DNA of 64,000 nt from Paraburkholderia kururiensis (GTDB taxonomy: Bacteria; Pseudomonadota; Gammaproteobacteria; Burkholderiales; Burkholderiaceae), in assembly GCF_034424375.1 (NCBI RefSeq), contig NZ_CP139965.1, positions 558,001 through 622,000 of the forward strand, in the 5' to 3' direction. Both the position numbers and the translations under genes were made by a program. Under the pieces are notes generated by a model. It searched no databases and was not told the origin of the DNA. It worked only from the letters and a program-made list of their open reading frames with translations. Shown here one piece after another: positions 53,108 to 61,898 of the stretch (position 1 is the stretch's first letter; each line of letters begins with the position of its first letter).

Positions 53108-54634
53108 TCAGGGCCACTTCGGGTCGCGCATCGTGCCCTGCTCGACATAGCGCTGGTGCCACGACAGCGACTCGTTGAGCAGATGCGGCGTGTGCTTGCC
53201 GTAGCTTTCGCGGCTTGCGCGCTCGAAGTAGTCCATGAGCATGGGCCGATAGTCGGGATGCGCGCAGTGCTTGATGACCTCGCACGCGCGCTGCTTCGGC
53301 GAAAGGCCGCGCAGGTCGGCAAGGCCCTGTTCGGTGACGATCACGGCCACGTCGTGTTCGGTGTGGTCCACGTGGCTCGCCATCGGCACGATGCGCGAAA
53401 TCGCACCGCCCTTCGCCGTACTCGCGGACATGAAGCACGACAGATAGCCGTTGCGCGCAAAGTCGCCCGAGCCGCCGATGCCGTTCTGGATGCGCGTGCC
53501 CATCACGTGCGTCGAATTCACGTTGCCGTAGATGTCGGCCTCGATCATGCCGTTCATCGCGATACAACCGAGGCGCCGCACCAGTTCCGGATGGTTGCTG
53601 ATCTCCTGCGGCCGCAGAATGATGCGCTCGCGGAACGTGCCGAGGTTCTGCGCGAAGCGCGTCACCGCGGCGGGACTCAGCGAAAGCGCCGTGGCCGACG
53701 CCACAGAGAGCGTGCCGTTCTCGAGCAGATCGAGCATGCCGTCCTGAATCACCTCGGTGAAAGCGGTGAGGTTCTGGAACGCGCCCTTGCCCAGTTCCGC
53801 GAGCACGGCGTTCGTGATGTTGCCCACGCCCGACTGCAGCGGCAGCAGCGAGGCCGGCACGCGGCCGTGGCGCACTTCGTGGCGCAGGAATTCGATCAGA
53901 TGCCCCGCGATCTGCTGCGAGACCTCGTCCGGCTCGGAGAACGCATTGCTGCGGTCCGGCGCGTTCGTCTTCACGACCGCGATGACTTTCTCCGGCGGGC
54001 AGTGCAGCCACGGCTCGCCGATGCGGTCCGCGGGATGCACGAGCGGAATCGGCCTGCGCCGCGGCGGCAGCGCCGTGCCGTAGTAGATGTCGTGCATGCC
54101 GTCGAGGCCTTCGGGCTGCTGCTCGTTCACTTCGATGATCACGCCCGCGGCCTGCTCGATCCACGTCTTGTTGTTGCCCACCGACGTGGACGGAATGAGC
54201 TGGCCGTCGGGCGTCACGCCGCTCACTTCGATGATCGCGATGTCGATCTTGCCGAAGAAGCCGAACCACGCATGCTGTGCCACGTGGCTCAGGTGAATGT
54301 CGAGATAGTCGATGCGGCCCGCGTTGATCTGCTCGCGCAACGTGGGGTCCGACTGGTACGGCAGCCGCATCTGGATGCCGTCGACGCGCGCCAGCGCGCC
54401 GTCGAGTTCCGGCGCCGTGGAAGCGCCGGTCAATACGCGGATGCGGAAGTCTTCGCCGCGCGCGTGCGTCTCTTCGATATGGCGGGCCAGCGCGGCCGGC
54501 ACCGCCTTCGGGTAGCCGGCGCCGGTGAAGCCGCTCATGGCGACGGTCATGTCAGGGCGAATGAGCTTCGCGGCGTCTTCCGCCGACATGACGCGTTCGA
54601 GGAGTTGAGTGTTCAAAATGCGTGTCGATCCCAT
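53108..54634 (-). CDS. Acetyl-CoA hydrolase/transferase family CoA-transferase
   Basis: The 508-residue enzyme is of the succinyl-CoA:acetate or propionyl-CoA:succinate CoA-transferase type (Cat1/AarC/ScpC). It has the N-terminal part with SGFTGAGYPKAVP, the middle SGVGNITNAVLAEL glycine-rich region, and the catalytic glutamate in VIVTEQGLADLRG at about residue 433. Key family motifs FARNGYLSCF and GGSGDFARN also appear. It interconverts CoA esters and free acids in central carbon metabolism; the preferred pair is not clear. ATG at 54634 has GGAGG upstream. It ends just after the cytochrome b561 gene, convergent with eight bases between stops. Confidence 0.9.
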   Translation of the reverse strand: MGSTRILNTQLLERVMSAEDAAKLIRPDMTVAMSGFTGAGYPKAVPAALARHIEETHARGEDFRIRVLTGASTAPELDGALARVDGIQMRLPYQSDPTLREQINAGRIDYLDIHLSHVAQHAWFGFFGKIDIAIIEVSGVTPDGQLIPSTSVGNNKTWIEQAAGVIIEVNEQQPEGLDGMHDIYYGTALPPRRRPIPLVHPADRIGEPWLHCPPEKVIAVVKTNAPDRSNAFSEPDEVSQQIAGHLIEFLRHEVRHGRVPASLLPLQSGVGNITNAVLAELGKGAFQNLTAFTEVIQDGMLDLLENGTLSVASATALSLSPAAVTRFAQNLGTFRERIILRPQEISNHPELVRRLGCIAMNGMIEADIYGNVNSTHVMGTRIQNGIGGSGDFARNGYLSCFMSASTAKGGAISRIVPMASHVDHTEHDVAVIVTEQGLADLRGLSPKQRACEVIKHCAHPDYRPMLMDYFERASRESYGKHTPHLLNESLSWHQRYVEQGTMRDPKWP

Positions 54635-54829
54635 TGCGGGTCCTCCAGATGAAATCCTCTGATGCCGGACGGTCCCGCCAGGTACGACGCGTGGTGCGAT
54701 TAGAGGGAAGCGGCCCGTGGCCGGCGTAACTACGTGGCTTTTTGTCGAGTGGCTGAATGTTCGACGCCTGGCCGCTTCCGCTGCTTGACGTGCGTCAAGC
54801 GATAACGATTCCGGACCTGCAATACAGCG

Positions 54830-55558
54830 TTACTTCGCCGCGGGCCACAGTGTGCGGCCGAGGAACGTCAGCGTGCGGTCCCACGCCCGTTGCGACCAGA
54901 CCGGATCGAACTGCGTGGCCGCGATGCGACCCGGGCCCACGGCGGTTTCGTTGGCGAACCCGTGATGGGCCAGATAGTGGTGGAACTGGAAGTCGACCTT
55001 CGCCTCGGTGAACTTCGCTGCGAGCCCGTCCACGAGTTCGGGCGTGAAGAAGCCGTCCTGCGAGGCCCAGTGGCCCATCACCGGCACCTTGATCTTCGAT
55101 GCATCCACGTAGTCGAGCGGCGGGCAGCCGTACCACAGCACGCCTGCGGAGGCCTCCGGCACATTGCACAGCGTGAGCACCGTCAGCGCGCCGCCCATGC
55201 AGTAGCCCATCACGGCCACGCGTTCGGAGTGCTGCTTGAGGTATTGAACGGCGCCGCGGATGTCCTGCGTGGCGGCGTCGCCGAAGTTGAGGCCGTCCAT
55301 CAGGTGATGCGCCTCTTCTTCCTCCACCGTGGACTTGCCGCGATAGAGGTCGGGCACGAGCGCGATATAGCCGCATTGCGCGAGGCGGTCGGCCACGCCG
55401 CGAATCTGGTCGTTCAAGCCCCACCATTCCTGAATCACGACGACAGCCGGCGCGCCTTCGGGCTTTTCCGGCTTGGCCAGATAGCCTTGCAGCTCCTGGC
55501 CGTCAGGGCGGCGAAAGGGAATCATGGTTCCCGTCGTGGTTCCTGCATTCGGCTTCAT
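54830..55558 (-). CDS. Dienelactone hydrolase family protein
   Basis: The 242-residue alpha/beta-hydrolase has the family's cysteine nucleophile, C120 in GYCMGG, with the conserved glutamate in VVIQEWWGLND and the triad aspartate and histidine in SQDGFFTPEL and LAHHGFANE. This is the carboxymethylenebutenolidase pattern, in aromatic compound breakdown, but many such genes have other unknown substrates. The start at 55558 has AAGGAG nine bases ahead; an upstream frame from 55705 gives no plausible protein. It lacks any neighbouring aromatic-degradation gene, so a housekeeping detoxification role is as likely. Confidence 0.92.
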   Translation of the reverse strand: MKPNAGTTTGTMIPFRRPDGQELQGYLAKPEKPEGAPAVVVIQEWWGLNDQIRGVADRLAQCGYIALVPDLYRGKSTVEEEEAHHLMDGLNFGDAATQDIRGAVQYLKQHSERVAVMGYCMGGALTVLTLCNVPEASAGVLWYGCPPLDYVDASKIKVPVMGHWASQDGFFTPELVDGLAAKFTEAKVDFQFHHYLAHHGFANETAVGPGRIAATQFDPVWSQRAWDRTLTFLGRTLWPAAK

Positions 55559-55655
55559 GGGACGCTCCTTGTTTGAGGGAGTCGCTAGCATAGCGAAACT
55601 GGTGCGGTGGCGTCGGCAGGGCGCACAGACACGAAACAACCCGGCGAAGACGCGA

Positions 55656-57086
55656 CTACACGCCGTACACCTCGATCCGATTGCGTCCGCGCGCCTTGGC
55701 CGCATAGAGCGCTTCGTCGCCGCGCGAGAACGACTGGTAGGCGCCGGTGTCGTCGGCGAGCATCGAGTCGATACCCACGCTCACGGTCATCACGATGGCG
55801 ACGTCGCCGTGCATCATCGGCGTCTGCAACACGCGCTGCTGCACGCGTTGCGCGAGCGCGACCGCCGTTTCCACCGGCGCGCCGGGCAGCACCATCGCGA
55901 ATTCCTCGCCGCCCACGCGCCCGACGATATCGCCCGGGCGCAGCTCTTCGCGCAGCAGCGCCGCGAAGTGGCTGAGCGCGCGATCGCCCAGTGCGTGACC
56001 CCAGCGGTCGTTGAGCGCCTTGAAGTGATCGAGGTCGAACATCAGCACCGCCGACGCGCGGCCGCGCATGCCGCGCAGCCGTACCAGTTCGGCTTCGCTC
56101 TGCATGATGAAGTGACGGCGGTTGGGCAACTGTGTGAGGAAATCGATGGTGGCGAGTTCCTGCAACTCGGCCTCCACGCGCTTGAGTTCCGTGATGTCCG
56201 TTGAGGTGCCCACCATGCGCAGCGCGCGGCCCTCGCTGTCGCGGCTCACCACTTTCCCGCGGCTGCAGATCCACTTGTAGCGCCCGTCCTTGCAACGGAT
56301 GCGGTGTTCCACCGAATACGTCTGCGTGTGATTCTCGAAGTGCGCCTGCATGGCGGCCCGCACGTATTCGACATCGTCGGGATGCAAACGCGCGATGGCG
56401 TCTTCGATGCGATCGGTCAGGTCGTGCGGCCCGTAGCCCAGCATGGCTTTCCATTCGAGCGAATAGCGGATGGTGCCGCTCGGGATGTCGCGGTCCCACA
56501 CGCCGGTGCCGCTGCCCGCGAGGGCGAGCGTGACGAGCTCCGCGCAGGCCTCCAGTTCGCCGACGCGCAGGCGCAGCGCGGTCATCGATTCGACACGTTC
56601 GATGCCCGCCGCCGCAAGCGCGGCGAGTTCGGACAAAAACGTGCGTTGCGTGTTGTCGAAGGTGCGCGGCGCGTGGTCGAGCAGGCACAGCGCGCCGAGA
56701 TGCTGGCCGGTGGACGCCGTCACGGCGCACGCGGCGAAGAAGCGCGGCCAGCACGACGGGGTATCCGACGTGGCGCCCGCTGCGCGCACGCGGACCGCGT
56801 GGTTTTGGAAGCGCTCGTCGGCTTGCGTGTCGGGCACGACCACCACGGTGTCCAGCAGGTTTCCGCCCGCGTGAGACAGCGCGAACAGATCGGGCGGCAG
56901 CGCCACGGGCAACGGGCCGGCACTGGCCAGCAGGCGCTGCCCGTCGCCACCCGCGCGCGTGAGCAAGGCCGCCTCTACGCCGAAATGCCGCTGCGCGAGC
57001 CGGGCCAGGGCGGCCCATTCGGCGCCGGCCGACGCCTCTACGGCAGGCGGCATGGCATCGTCATCGGGATCGGCGCACGTGGACAT
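55656..57086 (-). CDS. GAF-PAS-GGDEF diguanylate cyclase
   Basis: This makes the second messenger cyclic di-GMP. The 476-residue protein has a GAF-like domain (about 15-170), a PAS/PAC domain (about 190-305, with MVGTSTDITELKRVE closing it) and a C-terminal GGDEF domain (about 310-474). The active-site loop is GGEEF near residue 390, so catalysis is expected. The allosteric product-inhibition site RPGD lies exactly five residues before GGEEF, so feedback control should be intact. No membrane segment is present. It could supply the signal for the VpsR-like activator of the exopolysaccharide cluster 13 kb away, which is inference. Confidence 0.92.
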   Translation of the reverse strand: MSTCADPDDDAMPPAVEASAGAEWAALARLAQRHFGVEAALLTRAGGDGQRLLASAGPLPVALPPDLFALSHAGGNLLDTVVVVPDTQADERFQNHAVRVRAAGATSDTPSCWPRFFAACAVTASTGQHLGALCLLDHAPRTFDNTQRTFLSELAALAAAGIERVESMTALRLRVGELEACAELVTLALAGSGTGVWDRDIPSGTIRYSLEWKAMLGYGPHDLTDRIEDAIARLHPDDVEYVRAAMQAHFENHTQTYSVEHRIRCKDGRYKWICSRGKVVSRDSEGRALRMVGTSTDITELKRVEAELQELATIDFLTQLPNRRHFIMQSEAELVRLRGMRGRASAVLMFDLDHFKALNDRWGHALGDRALSHFAALLREELRPGDIVGRVGGEEFAMVLPGAPVETAVALAQRVQQRVLQTPMMHGDVAIVMTVSVGIDSMLADDTGAYQSFSRGDEALYAAKARGRNRIEVYGV

Positions 57087-57357
57087 AGGGAACGTGTGTT
57101 CATCAGACTATCTGGCCTGCTGCGCTTTTCCGGGACCGCCTGTCGTGGTTCATTGAACGTGGTTCATTGAACCGACCCGACCGCCCGGCGAAACACGGCG
57201 CGCGTCAGTTTATAACGGCATCGCGCCGGGCGGAATCGAGGGCTCGCTGCGCTGCGGCACATGTAGGGACGTGCCGCATCGGTGCTCTATACGGCCGGCG
57301 AATTTTTTCCGCGGCGTGCGATGCGCTATTGTTCGTCGCCATAAAAAGAGGAACACC

Positions 57358-57891
57358 ATGAACGCCATCCGACTGTCGCGCGTGACTCGCGCCGACGCGC
57401 CCGACCTCATCGCGGCCAACCGCGAGAACCAGTCGTACCACCTGCCGTGGGTGGCATCGTTCACAGACGAAGCCGGCTTCGACGCCTGGTTCGTCCGCGG
57501 CCTCACGGGGCCGAACGTGAATCTCCTCGCGCGCGAGGCGGCGTCGAACCGCGTGGTGGGCGTGATCAACCTCAACGAGATTGTGGGCGGCGTTTTTCAG
57601 AGCGCCTACCTCGGCTACTACGGCATGCAGGAATTCAGCCGCACGGGGCTCATGACGCAGGCGCTGCGCGCGGCGATCGGCTTCGCGTTCGGCGATCTCG
57701 GGCTGCATCGGCTGGAGGCCAACATTCAGCCCGAAAACGTCGCCTCCATTGCGCTGGTGCGTCGGCTGGGGTTTCGGCAGGAAGGCTTTTCACCGCGGTA
57801 TCTGCGCATTGGCGGCGAATGGCGCGACCACGAACGCTGGGCATTGCTCGCGGACGAACCGCAGGCCGCGCCGCACGACAACGCCCGCTGA
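57358..57891 (+). CDS. GNAT acetyltransferase, RimJ-like
   Basis: The 177-residue protein has the GNAT fold with an acetyl-CoA-binding loop in the segment EFSRTGLMTQALRAAIGFAF, and the RimJ/RimL-type sequences LGLHRLEANIQPENVAS and RLGFRQEGFSPRYLRIGGEWRDHERWALL, where the last helix-strand packs against the cofactor. It probably acetylates the N-terminal amine of a ribosomal or other protein, as RimJ does. ATG at 57358 follows AGAGGA. It is convergent with the MlaC gene, 77 bases apart. The start is well supported, so no alternative is proposed. Confidence 0.9.
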   Translation: MNAIRLSRVTRADAPDLIAANRENQSYHLPWVASFTDEAGFDAWFVRGLTGPNVNLLAREAASNRVVGVINLNEIVGGVFQSAYLGYYGMQEFSRTGLMTQALRAAIGFAFGDLGLHRLEANIQPENVASIALVRRLGFRQEGFSPRYLRIGGEWRDHERWALLADEPQAAPHDNAR

Positions 57892-57968
57892 TCACGCCTC
57901 GTCGTCTCATCGCGCGGTAGCCACAGGCGGCGGCCCGGCAAAACCGCAAGCCTCGATCACTGCTGCGA

Positions 57969-58625
57969 TCACTGCGACTGCTGCGCCCGCCCCGCCGCGA
58001 GTTGCTCGTTGCGCTGCCTGAGGAACGCGATCAGTCCATCCACGCCGCTTTCCGTGATCTTGTCGCTGAACTGCTGGCGGTACGTCTGCACGAGCCACGC
58101 ACCCAGCACGTTGAGGTCGTACACGCGCCAGCCCTGCGGCGACCGGTAGAGCCGATAGTCGATCTCCAGGGGCCGCTCGTTGGTTTCCGCGATCGTGCGC
58201 ACCACCACGTCGGTATCCGTGGGCGCGATGCGCATGGGCGGGTACTGGATCTTCTGGTCAGGCTTCAGCTGCGCAAGCGCGCCCGAATAGAGATGGATCA
58301 GCAGCAGCCGGAACTGCTCTTCCACCTGCTGGCGCTGCGCGGGCGTGGCGGTTCGCCAGTAACGGCCCATGGAAAGCCGCGTGGTGCGCTGGAAGTCGAT
58401 GTACGGAAGAATGTCGCGGTTCACGATGTCGAGAATGCGCGTCATGTCGTCGGGCTCGATCTTGCGCGTGCGCACTTCGTCCAGCACCTGCTGCGTGGCG
58501 GTGCGGATGAGCGCCTGCGGGTCCGACTTGTCGTCCACCTGGGCATGCGCCGCGCCGCTGAACGCGAACAGGGCAAAGAAGGCGAACGGCAGCGCCACAA
58601 CGGGATTCACAAAGAGTTTTCTCAT
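57969..58625 (-). CDS. MlaC-like periplasmic phospholipid-binding protein
   Basis: MlaC/Ttg2D proteins carry phospholipids across the periplasm between the outer-membrane MlaA complex and the inner-membrane MlaFEDB transporter. The 218-residue precursor has a signal peptide ending near AHAQ, then the compact MlaC fold with helix QALIRTATQQVLDEV, the segment LPYIDFQRTTRLSMGRYW, and IDYRLYRSPQGWRVYDLNVLGAWLVQTYRQQF (key part WRVYDLNVLG) at the end. The usual neighbours (mlaF, E, D, A or B) are absent, so it looks like a lone paralogue. It may replace or supplement the copy in the main Mla locus. Confidence 0.9.
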   Translation of the reverse strand: MRKLFVNPVVALPFAFFALFAFSGAAHAQVDDKSDPQALIRTATQQVLDEVRTRKIEPDDMTRILDIVNRDILPYIDFQRTTRLSMGRYWRTATPAQRQQVEEQFRLLLIHLYSGALAQLKPDQKIQYPPMRIAPTDTDVVVRTIAETNERPLEIDYRLYRSPQGWRVYDLNVLGAWLVQTYRQQFSDKITESGVDGLIAFLRQRNEQLAAGRAQQSQ

Positions 58626-58718
58626 GGGTTCGACCTGAGCAATGGGTTCATGCGGGGTAATACGTGTGGGTGATGTCGGCGGGTCATCGCGGAGTCATGT
58701 CTGTGCGTCCTGCCCCGG

Positions 58719-59543
58719 TCACGCAAGCGACGCCGTGTACGCCAGCATTTCCCGATGCAGCGCTTCGGTCGCGGCAGCCAGAACGCGGCCATCGCTGCCC
58801 ATGCCGAGCGGCCGGCCCTTCCAGTCCGTCACCACGCCGCCCGCGGCTTCGATCACCGGCACCACCGCGAGGTAGTCGTAAGGCGCGAGCCCCGCTTCCA
58901 CCACGGCGTCGATGTGGCCCGCGGCCAGCATCGCGTAGCTGTAGCAGTCGCCGCCGAAGCGACGAAAGCGCGCGCGCCGGCTCAACGCGTCGAACACCGC
59001 ATATTCCTCGCCTGAAAACATGTCGGGAGAGGTGGCCGAGACGTTGGCCGCCGCAAGCGTCGTGCAGCCGCTCGTCGTGCATCGCGAGCCCTGACCGCTG
59101 CCCACGCCAGCGCCCGTTGAAGCGAAGCAGCCCTCGGCCGTGCCGATCCATCGCTCGCCGAGCGCGGGGGCGTCGATCACGCCGAACACCGGCCGCCCGG
59201 CATCGAGCAGCGCAAGCAGCGTGCCCCACAACGGCACGCCGCTGATGAAGCTGCGCGTGCCGTCGATGGGATCGATCACCCAGACATATCGGGCGTCGAG
59301 GTTCTGCTGCCCTTCCTCTTCGCCATAGATGCCGTGGTCCGGAAACGCGGCGCCGAGGCGCGCGCGGATATGCGCTTCCACGGAACGGTCGGCAAGGGTG
59401 ACCGGGCTCTCGTCGGCCTTGGTCTGGATGTCGATGGGTTGCCTGAACTGGGCGAGCGCGATGCGGCGCGTTTCTGCCAGTACCTCTTCCGCAAAGCGGC
59501 GGTAGCGGAGCGCTGATTCAGTCGGGTCGGTTGGGTCGGTCAT
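58719..59543 (-). CDS. hisN: Inositol monophosphatase family, HisN-type histidinol-phosphatase
   Basis: The 274-residue enzyme has the lithium-sensitive phosphatase motifs: EEEG at the first metal site, WVIDPIDGTRSFISG at the second, and a late motif PYDYLAVVPVIEAAGG. HisN-type enzymes in proteobacteria of this group dephosphorylate histidinol phosphate in histidine synthesis, but inositol- or sugar-phosphate activity is possible. The start at 59543 is preferred because AGGATG is seven bases ahead; an ATG nine bases earlier (59552) is in frame. It stands between the MlaC and chemoreceptor genes with no other histidine genes. Confidence 0.86.
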   Translation of the reverse strand: MTDPTDPTESALRYRRFAEEVLAETRRIALAQFRQPIDIQTKADESPVTLADRSVEAHIRARLGAAFPDHGIYGEEEGQQNLDARYVWVIDPIDGTRSFISGVPLWGTLLALLDAGRPVFGVIDAPALGERWIGTAEGCFASTGAGVGSGQGSRCTTSGCTTLAAANVSATSPDMFSGEEYAVFDALSRRARFRRFGGDCYSYAMLAAGHIDAVVEAGLAPYDYLAVVPVIEAAGGVVTDWKGRPLGMGSDGRVLAAATEALHREMLAYTASLA

Positions 59544-60010
59544 GGCTTTCATCCTGTGCCTTGCGGGCGGGCCTCACGCCCGCCCGTCGGTCTTGACGCG
59601 TCGCCACATGATCCCATAGCCGCACGGCGCGCGTGCGTGGGTCGGCATCCTGAGCCCAGTTTGGGTGCTTTTGCTGCGGCAGCGCATATTCCAGCCGGTT
59701 GGACGCAGTACCCGGCGTGATCGCGTCCCCTTAATTCTTCGGACGAATTGCCGTAAACGCGGTCAAGGCCCCGCCGGAGACCCAAAGGACGGTATTGCAC
59801 ACCGTCGCTGCGGCAACAGAGGGCCTCGGCAGCCCGCCCCGGCGACTTTTATGCGGTCGGCATCGGCGTGCGCCACCATCCTTGCCCCTATGCGGTCTGC
59901 AACGGTATCGCAAGTCTTCTGCCGCCCGGCGTGATGTTCGCCGGCACGCACGAGCCTTGCCGTTCGCGTTGCGCCGATCTCAAGCATCGTTGATATAGGA
60001 ATTGCGTTAC
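59544..60010. promoter_or_regulatory. Non-coding gap upstream of the chemoreceptor
   Basis: About 470 bases lie between the divergent hisN and chemoreceptor genes. They hold the FliA-like site at 59754-59780. No gene is supported; frames here are short and without ribosome-binding sites. Confidence 0.4.
59754..59780 (+). promoter_or_regulatory. Candidate FliA (sigma-28) promoter for the chemoreceptor gene
   Basis: TAAA (59754-59757) is followed after exactly 15 bases by GCCGGAGA (59773-59780). The sigma-28 consensus is TAAA-N15-GCCGATAA; five of eight bases of the -10 box match, including the GCCG core. It lies 230 bases ahead of the start, a long leader, and chemoreceptor genes are often under FliA. 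Confidence 0.42.
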
Positions 60011-61657
60011 ATGAGGATCTCAAACCTGAGAATCGGGGTCCGGCTCAGTTCGGCATTCGGCCTCGTCATCGCCCTGTTGATTGGCACGGCACTGGTCGGC
60101 GTCCAGCATCTGGATTCGAGCACGGCCAAGATGGACTCCATCGTCAGCGAGCGCTACACGCTGATCGCGCTGAGCAACCAGATCAAGAACAACGGCTACA
60201 AGGCCAACGGCATTCTGAGCAACCTGCTGCTCGCCACCACGCCGGAGCAGACGAAGAAGTACATGGACGACTACGTCGTCATCAGAAAAGCCAATGCCGA
60301 CGCCTACGCGCAGCTGGAGAAACTGCTGACGAGCGACGAGGGCAAGGCGCTCTACAAGGAGCAGTTCGACGCGCGCAGCGCCTACGGCGTGGACGTGCGC
60401 AAGTTCTTCGATCTGGTGGCCCAGAACCGCCCGCAGGACGCGCGCGAACTCTACCAGGGCGAACTCGCGCAGCGCCAGGACCAGTACTACGTGCTGGTCG
60501 ACAAGATGGTGGACTACCAGGCGGCCCAGATGCAGAAGGACTCGGACCGCGCACGTGAAGAAGGCCATAACGCCAAGATCCAGATGGTGCTGCTCTCGCT
60601 CACGGCGCTGCTGGTGGCCGTGGCCACGGGCTACTTCATCACGGCCAGCATCACGCGGCCCGTCAACCGTGCCTTGAGCCTTGCCGAAGCCGTCGCGCAG
60701 GGCGATCTCACGCACCGCCTGGAAGGCGACTCGGACGACGAGATCGGCCGCCTGCTCGGCGCGCTCAAGCGCATGACCGAGAACCTGCACGGCATCGTGG
60801 CGAAGGTGCGCAAGGGCACCGAGACCATCACGATGGCATCGCGCGAAGTGGCGAGCGGCAACATGGACCTGTCGAGCCGCACCGAGCAGCAGGCGAGCGC
60901 GCTGGAACAAACGGCGGCGGCGATGGAAGAACTCACGTCCACGGTGAAGCAGAACGCCGACAACGCGCGCGAAGCGAACCAGGTGGCGTCGAGCGCTTCG
61001 GTCATCGCGTCGCGCGGCGGCGAAGCCGTGAACCGCGTGGTGGACACGATGAGCGCCATCAACGAGTCGTCGCGCAAGATCGTCGACATCATCAGCGTGA
61101 TAGAAGGCATCGCGTTCCAGACCAACATCCTCGCGCTGAACGCGGCGGTGGAAGCAGCACGTGCCGGCGAAAACGGCCGCGGCTTCGCGGTGGTGGCAGG
61201 CGAAGTGCGCAGCCTGGCGCAACGCAGCGCGGTGGCCGCGAAGGAAATCAAGACGCTCATTCAGGACTCCGTGAGCCACGTGGACAACGGCAGCAAGATC
61301 GTCGAAGAAGCGGGCGCGACCATTCGCGAAGTGGTGACGAGCATCACGCACGTCACGTCCATCGTGAGCGAAATGAGTGCGTCGAGCCAGGAGCAGAGCG
61401 ACGGTATCGAGCAGATCAATCACGCCGTCACGCAGATGGACCAGGTCACGCAGGAAAACGCCGCGCTGGTGGAGGAAAGCGCCGCCGCCGCACAGGCATT
61501 GCGCGACCAGGCCGCGCAGCTCACCGAAATGGTGGCCGCGTTCAAGCTGGACGACACGTCTTCGATGGACCGCTGGCAAGGCGCGCGCGCGCCGCGCGGC
61601 GCGAGCACGGCCGGGGCGCTGAACGTGACGCCGCAACCGCTGCTGCTCGGCAGCTGA
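60011..61657 (+). CDS. Methyl-accepting chemotaxis protein
   Basis: The 548-residue receptor has membrane helix one at about 10-31, a periplasmic ligand-binding part of the four-helix-bundle type (about 32-186, with LSNQIKNNGYKANGILSNLLL), membrane helix two at 187-210 and a HAMP segment (ASITRPVNRALSLAEAVAQGDLTHRL, key residues TRPVNRAL). The signalling hairpin tip reads GIAFQTNILALNAAVEAARAG. These are the standard Tar/Tsr-like features. No CheR-binding pentapeptide of the NWETF type is seen at the end. The ATG at 60011 was chosen over a TTG at 60002. A hairpin at 61701-61726 follows, and the ligand is unknown. Confidence 0.93.
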   Translation: MRISNLRIGVRLSSAFGLVIALLIGTALVGVQHLDSSTAKMDSIVSERYTLIALSNQIKNNGYKANGILSNLLLATTPEQTKKYMDDYVVIRKANADAYAQLEKLLTSDEGKALYKEQFDARSAYGVDVRKFFDLVAQNRPQDARELYQGELAQRQDQYYVLVDKMVDYQAAQMQKDSDRAREEGHNAKIQMVLLSLTALLVAVATGYFITASITRPVNRALSLAEAVAQGDLTHRLEGDSDDEIGRLLGALKRMTENLHGIVAKVRKGTETITMASREVASGNMDLSSRTEQQASALEQTAAAMEELTSTVKQNADNAREANQVASSASVIASRGGEAVNRVVDTMSAINESSRKIVDIISVIEGIAFQTNILALNAAVEAARAGENGRGFAVVAGEVRSLAQRSAVAAKEIKTLIQDSVSHVDNGSKIVEEAGATIREVVTSITHVTSIVSEMSASSQEQSDGIEQINHAVTQMDQVTQENAALVEESAAAAQALRDQAAQLTEMVAAFKLDDTSSMDRWQGARAPRGASTAGALNVTPQPLLLGS

Positions 61658-61700
61658 CGCAAACGTTTCAAACCAACAGATACACAAAGAGGACGGAGAC

Positions 61701-61726
61701 ACAGGCCGGCCGCGAGGCCGGCCTGT
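61701..61726. terminator. Strong GC hairpin, possible terminator after the chemoreceptor gene
   Basis: An 11-base-pair stem, ACAGGCCGGCC (61701-61711) with GGCCGGCCTGT (61716-61726), closes a GCGA tetraloop. There is no T run behind it, so it may act as a Rho-aided terminator or as a structured leader for the gene at 61899. Confidence 0.5.
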
Positions 61727-61898
61727 AGATGAAGCAAAGGGGCGCGCGTGCGCGCTCCAGCTGTCTCGCCGCCCGCACGAGGGCACCCGTCCTGCTGACG
61801 TATCGCGTCGGCGCCGCGCGCGCCGTACGGGCCGGACGTGTGACTCTGGTGCAGACGACGAGATCCGATCAACGGTTTCTCTCGAGTGCCTACCAGAC

